Notes under the pieces: generated by a model | The model's database searches: none | What the model saw: only the letters and a program-made list of their open reading frames with translations | What the model was told of the DNA's origin: nothing | Assembly: GCA_019828595.1 (NCBI GenBank) | Contig: JAHQRK010000009.1 | Span: 1 to 64,000 of the forward strand | DNA length: 64,000 bases | Origin: Aphanomyces cochlioides | Lineage: Eukaryota; Oomycota; Saprolegniomycetes; Saprolegniales; Verrucalvaceae | Direction of reading: 5' to 3' | Made by a program: the position numbers and the translations under genes | In this document: positions 1 to 10,409 of the stretch, piece after piece | How the letters are laid out: the number at the start of each line of letters is the position of its first letter | Numbering within the stretch: the stretch's first letter is position 1

Positions 1-1
1 T

Positions 2-858
2 TTGCCTTTACATCTATTGGTACCTGAAGAAATTATTCACGGCAACGGTGGGCCGAGATCTTATACAATCCAAGGCGATTTGCATCATTTAATTGGACCA
101 CTGTTGCCTGCGGACGAAGAACAAGCCAGTTACGCCCAGATCTACATTACGAATCCTGAAACGCAAGCAAGCATACGACGAAGAATGCTTGGGGGAAATC
201 TTAATGTGTCAACTGTGACGAAAATCCAGCGTCTACTACTACAGCACAACGCGTTCACCCAGCTGTACAAGCATGCGAAGGATATTCCAAAGGATGACGA
301 CATGAGATTAGTGCTCACTGCTCAGCCTCGAAGCAACAGCCGAACGCATAACCTTCCTACGTGTTCTGAAATCGCTGTTCTTTTTTCAGAAACGTCCAAG
401 TCAGGGCGTCATATCTTACTGCATGGTATTGATGGCCCCGTACTCAGCGAAGTTCAGCGAAACTATCACGTTGGTAAACATGTGCGTTTGGATCGACAAC
501 CTGGGGAACAACGCTTATTTCGCATTAAGGAATTTCATTCGGCATATGACCCGCTTCAATACCCTTTGCTCTTTCCCACTGGGACTTTGGGGTGGTCGTT
601 TGACAACAAGAGCGGTCGCAATCATGAAAACGTGAGTTTGAACGATTATGCTCGGTACCATTTGTACGAGCGCGGTGCATTTTCTCCATTACATGCCAGC
701 GGACCTCTATTTCAAGTGTTTGCAGTCGACAATTTTGCAAAGGTGGAAAACCAAAGGCTTCGATATATTCGTGACCAAACCAACAACCTGCGCAGCGACA
801 CGTACCGCGCACTTCATGACGCTGTTTCGGATGATGTGGACCACTTGGCTTTTGTATG
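2..858 (+). pseudogene. Helitron-like helicase N-terminal domain, truncated
   Basis: An open frame enters from the window edge and encodes about 285 residues typical of the Helitron_like_N region that precedes the Rep/helicase part of Helitron transposases. The clearest stretch is YDPLQYPLLFPTGTLGW near residues 185-201, followed by an N-D-Y-A-R-Y-H segment and an Arg-rich stretch near 255-275. The HUH Rep motif and the helicase are absent. After about 858 the frame runs into a short tandem repeat and stops at 922, so the last 20 or so residues are repeat-derived. The element is cut at its 3' side and its 5' side lies outside the window. Family assignment is by recognition of the domain; that it is dead is inferred from the truncation. 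Confidence 0.75.
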
Positions 859-945
859 TAAAAATTGCTCATTTTGTACTTGGATAAAGTATATAAAAAT
901 TGCTCATTTTGTACTTGGATAAAGTATGTAAAAATTGCTCATTTC
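858..945. repeat. 35-bp tandem repeat, 2.5 units
   Basis: The unit beginning GTAAAAATTGCTCATTTT recurs with a period of 35 bp: the AAAAATTGCTC core lies at 860, 895 and 930. A further copy of the core is at about 1406, beyond the MITE. The repeat begins where the Helitron-like coding sequence ends. Confidence 0.8.
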
Positions 946-1518
946 TTGACTTGACGTTTGTAAGTGAAAATTACTCTCGTACTTAGTCTCGTACTTACGT
1001 GTTGCGTTAGAGCCTTAAGTAATAGAAGCCTTAAGTAATACAGTCATGGCTCGATTTAGTGAACCCTTCAACAATATAAAATATTACAGTTATCGTGTTT
1101 CACACGGGTAATGATTATAAAAGGTAATTTCTACTACCATCGTAGTGCCCATCGAAATGAGCCGTGAAGTTCACAACAACATCCAAAGCATTCAGTGAAT
1201 TATTCATGACATCAACCAACAACCGCCAAATCTCAGTACCGTTTGGGTCATCTGCAATTCCCTTCGTGTGGCCATCGACGTCTGTGGTGTTCAAACGACT
1301 CGAATAAACTCTATATTATTATAACTTGTTGCATCTGATTGTATATTAATTTTAAAAGTATATTCATTTTCAGTGGGTTCACTAAATCGAGCCATGACTG
1401 TAGATAAAAATTGCTCATTTGTTGACTTGACGTTTGTATGTGAAAATTACTCTCGTACTTAGTCTCGTACTTACGTGTTGCGTTAGAGCCTTAAGTAATA
1501 GAAGCCTTAAGTAATAGA
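925..1518. repeat. Direct repeat of about 115 bp flanking a MITE
   Basis: The sequences at about 925-1040 and 1403-1518 are nearly identical: both run from TGTAAAAATTGCTCATTT-like to AGTAATAGAAGCCTTAAGTAATA, including GTACTTAGTCTCGTACTTACG. They lie directly either side of the MITE at 1041-1400. This is far longer than a target-site duplication. It implies a pre-existing tandem duplication, or a duplication formed during insertion. Confidence 0.8.
1041..1400. mobile_element. MITE with perfect 26-bp TIRs and TA target duplication
   Basis: Bases 1041-1066 (starting CAGTCATGGCTCGATTT) are the exact reverse complement of 1375-1400. TA flanks both ends (1039-1040 and 1401-1402). The 360-bp element has no ORF. 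TA duplication and CAGT termini are those of Tc1/mariner-type transposition, so it is probably a non-autonomous Tc1/mariner derivative. Confidence 0.85.
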
Positions 1519-2111
1519 TTCACATCCACTAGCGGCAAATTCGAGCATGGCAAGTCAATGAGATAATGTTTGATTAAAGATTTATCACCAAGGACATTTC
1601 GCATTCGTCATCTCACATTTGACATTCTCATTGCGCCATCAAAGCTGGCTCAGATTCGTTTGGTATGACCACACATTGGCCGCGACTTTTTATCATGACG
1701 CAATCTTGTCCTAAATCTATTTCTATTTAGTCGGTTGCGGATGCGTTGTCAAGACGAGGAATGCAGTGTCAACTCGGTCGTGTATATACTTGTAATTTAC
1801 TGAATGCCAGCTTAGGTTGAGTTTACAAACAACACATTTAGTCTTCAACGAACATTAAAGACATATGCAACAAGTTTCCACTGCTGATAGCCATATTTTG
1901 ATGTTCGAATCGCGAAACAGGTGCGAAGCCGCCAGTGGCTAGAATGACCATGATGAGGGAGATCGATTCATTGCTTCCTGGGACTCGAACAACTTTCCAT
2001 TATAATCGATGTTTCTTCAAACTTTAGGAAGCGAAACGATATTTTAGAATTACTGCGGGCCTCGTTTCGTGAACAGCTTTATGTCTGTCAACCAATTATT
2101 CGTGTTGAAAG

Positions 2112-2699
2112 TTATGGCAGGAAGCTCGTTTTGCGTACTTTACAAAGCAATAAAAATGTTGTTTCCATGCCAAGTGCCCGCTTGGAGTTAACGCCGGCTA
2201 CTGCGCTTGGAGCCTCCTCGGCTGCTACCGAAGGTGATCGGCTAAGACGACCTGAGCTTCCTGGGCTATCACCTCCAAGTGGGCCACTCAATTGCATACT
2301 CGATCGTCTCTGAGGCTGGTTGGGAAAGATGGTTGTCCACCGTGCACGTTCGCTTTCGGTAGCTGGGCCTCGTCGAAAACCAGCACCCATAGAGCTGCGA
2401 GAACTGCCAGAACCGTGAGAACTGCCAGAACCATGAGAACTGCCAGAACCGTGAGAACTGCCAGAACCACCCCGAGAACTGCCAGAACCACCCGAGAACT
2501 GCCAGAACCACCACCACTCGCGCATCCGAAACAGGCTTTAAGCCAGTTACCATTGGCAGCCAGTCGTCTTCTTGGGGGAGTCGTAAGTGGCAGTCAACGC
2601 TTCTTGGCCTGACGTGCGGACGGCAGCTCGACTTCGATGGCCATCTTTGAAAGCCACGACAGCAGTTATAGCAAGCCCAAGGAAGGTCAAAAGACGCAT
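2112..2699 (-). pseudogene. Small secreted Gly/Ser-repeat protein, left copy, frameshifted
   Basis: This is the mirror copy of the gene at 3371. The start codon (2699-2697) and hydrophobic signal peptide MRLLTFLGLAITAVVAF are the same. An extra C in a run of five Cs near 2575 shifts the frame after ATYDSP and gives an early TAA. Further on, the 18-nt repeat and a tail containing FRRGPATESERARW remain open in another frame down to 2112. A repeat unit with GGG where its neighbour has GGGG causes a second shift. As it stands it cannot make the full protein, unless the homopolymer lengths are sequencing errors. Confidence 0.6.
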
Positions 2700-3004
2700 G
2701 GTAAATGCACGTTCAAGGCAATTTGCACAATGAACAAGTATGTAGACGCTGTATGTCGATATTCAAACACAACATGCAATGTCTGTGGTTCCTTCCAAGA
2801 ACGCTGACGCACAGATGGGACTTCGAAGTTGGTGCACTGGTCATTCATTGGACACGTGGTTATGACGGGACGACAGTCACGTAATATTGTTGTGAGACAG
2901 GTGGAACAAGAAAAAGAACAAGATATCCACTCTCAGCTTTAAACAGCAGAGTATACCAACTTTCATGACTCAGTGAGCTCTCAAATGGAAAAATTTGAGA
3001 GTGC

Positions 3005-3110
3005 AAAATTTCAAAATCAATATGCATTTCGCTGTAAATGGCATATTGATTTTGAAATTTTGCCAGACGGGCCCTAAGGATGTGTCTGGCAACCGAAAAT
3101 ATTACAATTT
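3005..3110. repeat. Fused MITE ends forming a hairpin at the centre of the inverted duplication
   Basis: Bases 3005-3025 and 3041-3061 are perfect 21-bp inverted arms with a 15-base loop. The second arm continues into TTGCCAGACGGGCCC, matching one end of the MITE at 4547-4820. It is followed by GTGTCTGGCAACCGAAAAT, matching the other end. The spacer thus holds rearranged ends of that MITE family. Confidence 0.7.
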
Positions 3111-3370
3111 GTCGCTGTACCAGCTCTAGTCAGCAGTGGTAAAACTTGTCATATTCGATTGCACATGTAGTCAAATCAGCTAAACGCTTGACCGATCCAC
3201 CAAGTACTCCGAAGTCCCATCTGTGCGAGCGTCTCGTTCGTTTCTTCCGTTTCTTCAGCGTTCTTGGAATGTTTCTAGGAACCACAGACATTGCATGTTG
3301 TGTTTGAATATCGACATACAGCGTCTACATACTTGTTCATTGTGCAAATTGCCTTGAACGTGCATTTACC

Positions 3371-3882
3371 ATGCGTCTTTTGACCTTCCTTGGGCTTGCT
3401 ATAACTGCTGTCGTGGCTTTCAAAGATGGCCATCGAAGTCGAGCTGCCGTCCGCACGTCAGGCCAAGAAGCGTTGACTGCCACTTACGACTCCCCAAGAA
3501 GACGACTGGCTGCCAATGGTAACTGGCTTAAAGCCTGTTTCGGATGCGCGAGTGGTGGTGGTTCTGGCAGTTCTCGGGGTGGTTCTGGCAGTTCTCGGGT
3601 GGTTCTGGCAGTTCTCACGGTTCTGGCAGTTCTCACGGTTCTGGCAGTTCTCACGGTTCTGGCAGTTCTCGCAGCTCTATGGGTGCTGGTTTTCGACGAG
3701 GCCCAGCTACCGAAAGCGAACGTGCACGGTGGACAACCATCTTTCCCAACCAGCCTCAGAGACGATCGAGTATGCAATTGAGTGGCCCACTTGGAGGTGA
3801 TAGCCCAGGAAGCTCAGGTCGTCTTAGCCGATCACCTTCGGGTAGCAGCCGAGGAGGCTCCAAGCGCAGTAGCCGGCGTTAA
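3371..3882 (+). CDS. Small secreted Gly/Ser-repeat protein, right copy
   Basis: ATG at 3371 opens a cleavable-looking signal peptide (MRLLTFLGLAITAVVAF), then a basic stretch and an 18-nt tandem repeat. Read straight through, the frame gives 136 residues: GGSGSSR units switch to VLAVLT units and the frame ends at 3781. One base in a repeat unit (GGG instead of GGGG near 3597) decides this. With it restored, the frame would run through GSGSSH units to FRRGPATESERARW and a Ser/Arg-rich tail ending at 3882. The Gly/Ser-rich version looks more like a real secreted or wall protein. Function is unknown; secretion is inferred from the N-terminus only. Confidence 0.5.
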
Positions 3883-4546
3883 CTCCAAGCGGGCACTTGG
3901 CATGGAAACAACATTTTTATTGCTTTGTAAAGTACGCAAAACGAGCTTCCTGCCATAACTTTCAACACGAATAATTGGTTGACAGACATAAAGCTGTTCA
4001 CGAAACGAGGCCCGCAGTAATTCTAAAATATCGTTTCGCTTCCTAAAGTTTGAAGAAACATCGATTATAATGGAAAGTTGTTCGAGTCCCAGGAAGCAAT
4101 GAATCGATCTCCCTCATCATGGTCATTCTAGCCACTGGCGGCTTCGCACCTGTTTCGCGATTCGAACATCAAAATATGGCTATCAGCAGTGGAAACTTGT
4201 TGCATATGTCTTTAATGTTCGTTGAAGACTAAATGTGTTGTTTGTAAACTCAACCTAAGCTGGCATTCAGTAAATTACAAGTATATACACGACCGAGTTG
4301 ACCTCGTCTTGACAACGCATCCGCAACCGACTAAATAGAAATAGATTTGAGGACAAGATTGCGTCATGATAAAAAAGTCGCGGCCAATGTGTGGTCATAC
4401 CAAACGAATCTGAGCCAGCTTTGATGGCGCAATGAGAATGTCAAATGTGAGATGACGAATGCGAAATGTCCTTGGTGATAAATCTTTAATCAATATTATC
4501 TCATTGACTTGCCATGCTCGAATTTGCCGCTAGTGGATGTGAATTA

Positions 4547-4820
4547 GGGCCCGTCTGGCAACCGAAAATATTACAATAAATGGGCCCAAAATGCCATTTT
4601 GAGGCCAAATTCAATAATTGAGGTCAAAATATGAACTTGATTATCTCCAAGAGTCTTGCACCAAGTCCAATATTTTTGGTTGGGATATACTCAGTGGAGG
4701 CTCCCAAAATGCAATTTTACGAAATGGAGTTTTACCTCTATTTTGAATATACCATAAATCATTAATCCCAATTTTGCTGAAAATGGCATATTGATTTTGA
4801 AATTTTGCCAGACGCACCCT
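4547..4820. mobile_element. MITE of about 274 bp with 15-bp TIRs
   Basis: The left end GGGCCCGTCTGGCA matches the reverse complement of the right end TGCCAGACGCACCCT except for two bases. TA or TTA flanks both ends. There is no ORF. Related ends occur at 3036-3110. It sits exactly at the outer edge of the right arm of the inverted duplication. Confidence 0.7.
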
Positions 4821-7167
4821 TATTATAACTGGGGTCCAAAAAACATACTACGTACTAGTAAGACATGAAAACTGGGGTCCCACTGTTTCAGGGTACTGCT
4901 CAAGAGAATTCATTCCAAAGCCAGCTCAGTTCACAGTTGCTTGAAGACTCGAATAACTTCACAGTTTGTTTTAGCGTTATGAGCAACAACTTCATCGGCG
5001 ACTTTAAGTACAAGATGACGATTCTTGTAGTGTAGCCTTCTTATAGTTGAGGGCGACGATCAGGTTTTCAGTCTATATTTCGACTATTTGTCTGTCGCAC
5101 ACTTTGAGTAAAAAGCATTTCCCATCGACAGAAAGGTCATTTACTCTCACTCTTATTGTTGTGCCTTAGATATGACCAGAATACATTTTAAGCGTTGTGG
5201 CCTGTGCATTGTATGTCAAACTTTAGATGATCGTGAATAAGGAATGTCGGCAGAGCGCTCTTGCGCATGAAGGCCGACCAGACTTCAAAATGATATGGAT
5301 CTAAAAGGAGATGTACAGTGCGCGCATGATTTATACGACACATAATACAGTTTTTGCACGACAGTATATTAGGTTTTTTGGGCAGTTGCACGACAGGTGT
5401 CATGCATTTTCGGTTTGTGGGATAAATGTTGAATCTTTAGTATACTTTAATCTATATATCGAGATGTATATTTGGAAAAATCGAATTTGCACGACGCACG
5501 TCGTGCAATAAATGGAAGGTTTTTTATTGGACTAAATAGGTCATTTTAGAATGAATTGGTCCAAAAGAAAAAAGCTCAGTATTTTTGTTTGATGGCAGCA
5601 ATAAGGCCATGTTTGTCTCCTAATTCATTCCTATGCGTTCGAGCTAAGCATGGCAACAAAGCCATGCCGAATGACTCGTATGTTTTCTTAATTTGCACAG
5701 CAGAGCGCCCAGGTGACGTGTTTCTTTGAAATGTGCATGCATGATGTACCAGCAATTCTGGCATACATTTTTGGCAAACTCGAGTAGTCGACGAGACCCT
5801 CTGATGACGCCACTAGATAGCACAGTAAGAAAGGGCAAAGATCGCTCCAACTTAATGAATTTCAACAGTACCAGCACATGATTGTAAGTTTGTGTTTATT
5901 GTATCCACAATAACATGAGTGATTAGACCTAAGGATGTACACAGCTAGACATCATTTAATCCTTAAAATGAATTGAAACACATGAGGCAACCGTTTTCAG
6001 CAAGGACCGGCCTAAAGATTGTTTCTTGGAGAAGATTTCTGATGTTTCAAAGTCAACATTCCAGTATGATAGGATAAAATTGTTGACACTTTTGACCAAT
6101 ATGAACCTGCACGAAATCCGTCGTGCAAATTCCAAACACAAAAACCATAATTCATATCTTTGTATTTGCTAAAAAGAGGTCATTGTATCTTTTTTGAGAT
6201 ACAAATTCCATTTGCCCAAAATTAATTGACCGCAAACAATTTAAATTATATTGAGTTTTGTATACAATAATATTATTTGCAAATCGTATTTCGATCGAGA
6301 TACGATTAAGAGAGCCAATCAAAGCGTGAAGAAATAGTAAAAATTGATGAGGTTGAAAAAGATTGACTCAGCAGTGGGCCTTAAGCCCACTCGAGAATCA
6401 AAGTCGTACAAGGACGAAAAGTGTAATATATGTGTTTGAGAGGAAGTGCTTGTGGGGAAAAGCTCCAATTTTTTCCACATGCGTGGCAACAAGGATGGCT
6501 TCATTTAGGCGTGAAACTTGATGAGTAACATTAACTTCCTGGATGATCAGCGCGGTGTTTCCACGCTATCTACACTACGTAATACGGACTGACTGGCAAA
6601 AGACCTATCAATGGGCAATGTAAATTTGATCCATTTCCATCGTGTAAGTCGAAGCTATATATCACTACATGCACAAGCTTTAGGATAAGATCATTCACTT
6701 TATGGCAACCACAGATCATTCACTTTATGACACGGAATAAAGCTCACAGGATGATGAATATTAATTTCATTACTTCTCGTAATAACAAGATGTCATAAAA
6801 GACGGAACGAAATCAGCAAGTCGTATATCAACAGTTGTGTTAACCATTCGATAGAATTACAATTGAGCGCGCTGAAAATACAGCAGGACAAACATCCATT
6901 GAATAGAAATCTCTTGTGATGCGAACTCTATTTTGTTTATCTTCAGCCCAGACTCTTGGGCATTGCTCAATTGCTCAATTGCACTACTAGCCCAGTCACT
7001 ATTATCGAATTAAAACAAGGTGAAATAGATACATTAAAGTTTATTGGTTAAAAAAGATGGAATATCTCAACCGAGATACGATTTCCGACGACAAGTCAAT
7101 ACATTGAATTTTGTCAATTGCATTTCAACCAATCATATTCATCGGATTTGAATAATTACAATCGGGA
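4821..7167. other. AT-rich stretch with no recognisable gene
   Basis: Only short frames (under 80 codons) occur, and none resembles a known protein. GCACGAC-type words recur: TTGCACGACAG twice near 5353 and 5387, a perfect 10-bp-arm palindrome at 5487-5508, and CGTCGTGCAAA at 6119. Words such as GAGATACGATT recur near 6297 and 7074. These look like decayed repeat elements. Confidence 0.5.
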
Positions 7168-7523
7168 GGCTATATGCTGCCCTTTGGGCACTATTACTAT
7201 GGCACAGACATCCTTTTCCAGCAGGATGGTGCGTCAATTCATCGTGCTGCAAGAACTACTGAGTTCTTGCGAGAAAATCAAGTTCCAATTTTTGATCATC
7301 CTGCACTATCCCCGATCTCAATCCTATTGAGAACCTTTGGGGGATTGTTGTGCGAAGTGTTTATGCCAACGGAAGTCAATTTGATGGCATTGAAGAGTTG
7401 AAAACGGCAATTTTGGGTGCCTGGGAAGCCATCCCTGAATCCACCCTGCTATCTCTAGTGCAAAGTATGCCACGTCGTTGCATCAAGGTGCTCGAAGCAC
7501 GCGGTGGCATGACGAAGTATTGA
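7168..7523 (+). pseudogene. Tc1/mariner transposase C-terminal relic
   Basis: The frame reads FQQDGASIHRAA, the second catalytic Asp region. After a one-base shift near 7315 it reads DLNPIENLWG, which holds the final catalytic Glu, and ends with a TGA at 7521-7523 after about 60 more residues. The N-terminal DNA-binding half is missing and no terminal repeats are seen. It is more diverged than the intact Tc1 copies at 49 and 61 kb and belongs to a different lineage. Confidence 0.8.
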
Positions 7524-8685
7524 GCATGTAATTGCTTGCTATAATACAGCATTCATGTGAGAAAGTGTCAGGTGTCTTATATTTTTTGCACTAATGAGTC
7601 TTGGCTAACTCTAGTAATTATTTATTGTCGGAATTTGTGGGACGGTCGTGGGATTAAGTTGTGAAGGTACTACGTAGTATTTTCTAGGGTGAGAAGTACT
7701 CTGGAGGTCGTACTCCTTCCGGAGGTAGTGTGTCGGGGTAAAAGGAGTGTTAACATGAGTGGTAAGGTTTTCAAGCTTCAGTTTCGCCTTTAGGTTTTCA
7801 GTTCATAGGGACGTCAACGAGTTCAAAAATACAGCTGCACACGACCTTTCACAGTGGCAATTCAGATGAAGCAAATTCTTCCCAGTCGAATATTGACACC
7901 AACTCTGGTGACGGTGATGAGTGGCATGATGAACAAGCGAGCGATGTGGCAGAGATGCTAAGCATCAATAGCCTGCTGAATGTTCCTGACAACGACGACG
8001 AGAAGAGCATTGGACAATCAGACCACCTCAGTGCGTTTGATTTTTCGCCAGCCATTGTCAAATCGATTCGAATTTAGAGTTGCCTAACGAATAGAATAGA
8101 CTTGGCAAATCGATTTTAGAATCGACTAGCCAATCAGATTTCTCTTTTTTCAATTTTCAGCCAAGTATATGCCTCACTTGTATACGTCGACAGAAAATCG
8201 CAACAACAACGCAAAAGCTGCACATTCCCAGCGCGGCTGATGGCTCCAGGAGCAACTCTTTAGATGGCATTGGTAAAAGATACATTTAAAGAGAAAAAGA
8301 CATTCAAAATCGATTCTGCAAATCGACTAGAAAGTCCAAATTTGCACGAAATTGACAATACATCTGAGAATATCCAGCAAACTGTGACATCGATGCTTTG
8401 AAGCTTCGTAGCTCATGATTGCATGATAACTATTAATAATACGAAGCTGAGAACTAATCCATTCTACAATTTGCCTTCCTCTGCTTGGGTACAGCTTGGA
8501 TGCCATCTTAGTCCTGCTCGGGCGAAGCAAACAGATTGGGATTTTCACCCTCTTGTTCACAACGACTTGGAACCTCTAACATCCCCAGTCATTCACTTTT
8601 TGGAAGATGGCATCGATACTGATACTCCCAAGTTTGATGACATAACGTCTTACAGCTCTCTGCAGCACAACATCGGGTGCTTGAT
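7524..8685 (+). other. No clear gene; acidic open stretch and AATCGATT-rich segment
   Basis: About 7848-8077 is open on the plus strand and encodes an acidic, Ser/Asp-rich peptide (NSGDGDEWHDEQASDVAEM) of unknown origin. It may be linker sequence of the decayed gypsy element downstream. Between 8057 and 8335 the word AAATCGATT or close variants recurs with CGACTAG. An open frame at 8423-8692 lies just before the recognisable reverse-transcriptase homology and may belong to the same polyprotein. Confidence 0.35.
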
Positions 8686-9438
8686 CTGTTGATAATCTGT
8701 TAGAAAATTGTATTTCTGATGCTGAAGCAAATGGTTTAGCTGGGGCCAACCTTTTTCGTCTCCGAAGCTTACTTTCCAACTATTCAGACGTCTTCCGCTC
8801 GAGTTTTGGCTCGGATCCACCACGCCATTGCAAGTACGCCTCAAAAAGGATGCCACCCCAACGAAGTGCTCCACGCAACGTTACCCGCCCATTCATCAAG
8901 AATTTTTGGATCAACATGTATCAGAATTGGAATCTGCTGCTCGGTATACTTAAACACAGGAAGTCGTCGGGCCTCCCCCCCACTCATCGTACCAAAATTG
9001 GACGGCTCATTTCGCATGACGGTCGATCTTCGTGCAATGAACTCTCGTACAGAACCGTTGCATTGGGTTGTGTGGTGGGAAGTCAGTGCTATTTCACTAT
9101 TGACTGGCTCAGAGGGTACTGGCAACTGCCTTTGGCAAAGAAGTGCCAAGAATCTTTACCTTTATGACCCATAGGGGCATGATGACACCTACACGGGTCT
9201 CAATGGGCGGATCGGATAGTGTGGGTTACTGCCGGGCAACAGTCGAGCTGATATTGAAAGACCTACTCAATAGGGGGATATTAGCATGGTTGGACGACAT
9301 TATTGGATATTCCGACTCAATCCACGGGCTTTTGGATGTTCTTCAAAAAGTGCTCTCTGCATATGCTGCGGTTGGTCTTAATCTCCACCCCAAGAAGTGC
9401 TCATTCTACTTAACAACAGCAAAATGGTGCGCTAACGG
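8686..9438 (+). pseudogene. Decayed Ty3/gypsy pol (Gyp0), 5' part of the RT
   Basis: Across shifting frames the plus strand keeps the order of a gypsy reverse transcriptase: a YSDVFRSSFGSDPP entry segment (about 8775), a degenerate P-P-I-H region, ASPPLIVPKLDGSFRMTVDLR (about 8970, in two frames), then GYWQLPLAKK, FTFMTHRGMM and the polymerase box AWLDDIIGYSDS at 9286-9321. At least four frameshifts are visible. The domain is cut after KWCAN at 9438 by Gyp1 and resumes at 15380. It is the oldest layer of the nested stack. Confidence 0.8.
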
Positions 9439-9652
9439 TGTAGCAAACTAGGCAGAGGAAGGCAAATTGTAGAATGAATTAGATCTCAACTTAACTCTAA
9501 TCTAGCACATCCTTGTAACTTTAAGCCACATCCTATTGTCACATCGCTTTGGTTGGTGTTGAGGGGCGTTTACGATAGTTTTCTAAGTCGTAAACTGCGT
9601 TACAGCATTCAGCCGAAGTCCCGAGCCAAACCGGTGGCTCAGGATCGCTACA
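9439..9652 (-). repeat. Gyp1 3' LTR
   Basis: It matches 15166-15379 with very few differences (for example GATAG / GCTAG near 9576, and CCCGAG / CCTGAG near 9630). It starts TGTAGCAAAC and ends CGCTACA. On the minus strand the bases just before it (9662-9653) read ACGGGGAGGA, a polypurine tract. Confidence 0.95.
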
Positions 9653-9677
9653 TCCTCCCCGTGACGTCCGGCTGTCG

Positions 9678-10409
9678 TCAGGAAAGACGGCGCTGGAGGT
9701 CTTGAACTAGCTGCTTGAAATGAACGACGTGCTTGATAGTCTTTGCGAGTTCCCATGTTGCTTCGCTTTCAGGTTGGCCATGCCACTTGACGAGATATTC
9801 GAGCTTGCGATTGAATTGTCTCTGCTTCAAGAGGCGTTCGACGATGAAGAGTTCTTCACCAGTTGAGTCATCGAGTATGACGGGTGTTGCCTTGGGAATC
9901 GGTCGACTTGCAAATTTGGGATCGTTCGGTTGATAGTGTTTCAGGCGGTCGACATTGAAAACATCATGGAGTCTTGACATTGATCGAGGCAACTTCAGGC
10001 GCATTGCGTTTTCATTGATTTCTTCAATGACTTCAAAGGGGCCGATGAATCAGGGAACTAGCTTTGGACGCCCATTGCGATCTAATTGTTGTGCATGCTT
10101 CAAGGGCAAATCGCGGGTTGCAAGGAGAACTTGATCTCCAACTTTGAAAGTTATGTTTGAGCGCTTCTTGTCATAGAATGCATTTTGTCTTGCTTGAGCC
10201 TTCTTCAAATTTTCTTGGGCAATCTTCAATATCTCTTGTCGTTCTTCAGAGAAGTTTTTGGCAAAGTCATTTGGAGGCATTATACTATCTATTACAGGGT
10301 TTCGCAGAGTTCTTCCAGTGTCGATTTGAAATGGAGTGATGCCAGTTGACGACTGAACAAGTCCTTGGTGAGCATACTCTATCGTGGGTAAATGGTCAAC
10401 CCAATCTTC
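9678..10409 (-). pseudogene. Gyp1 integrase C-terminus and chromodomain
   Basis: Downstream of the TGA at 10410 the minus-strand frame continues with the integrase C-terminal region (KRSNITFKVGDQVLLATRDL). It meets a second in-frame TGA at 10050, at a position where relatives have R in LVPRFIGPF. It then gives a chromodomain ending ELFIVERLLKQRQFNRKLE and YLVKWHGQPESEATWE. Chromodomains of this type direct chromovirus integrase to marked heterochromatin. The stop at 9678 lies 25 bp from the 3' LTR, so the pol end is complete. Confidence 0.85.

Larger units (their letters stand above)
1519..4544. repeat. Large inverted duplication, arms about 1.3 kb
   Basis: The left arm (about 1519-2830) is the near-identical reverse complement of the right arm (about 3208-4544), with a spacer of roughly 375 bp. 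Matching landmarks are the start codons at 2699 (minus) and 3371 (plus), and the outer ends ATTCACATCCAC / GTGGATGTGAAT. The arms differ by small indels, for example GAATGCAGT near 1760, present only on the left. Each arm holds one complete gene with its flanks. The right arm ends next to the MITE at 4547. Confidence 0.85.

Noticed and set aside
2395..2520. CRISPR-like array of regular short repeats
   Set aside because: The 18-nt units are contiguous without unique spacers and encode Gly/Ser repeats; the context is eukaryotic.
3371..3781. VLAVLT-repeat membrane protein as the true product
   Set aside because: The hydrophobic reading depends on a single missing G, and the Gly/Ser frame leads to a more protein-like tail. 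Kept only as a possible frame switch.
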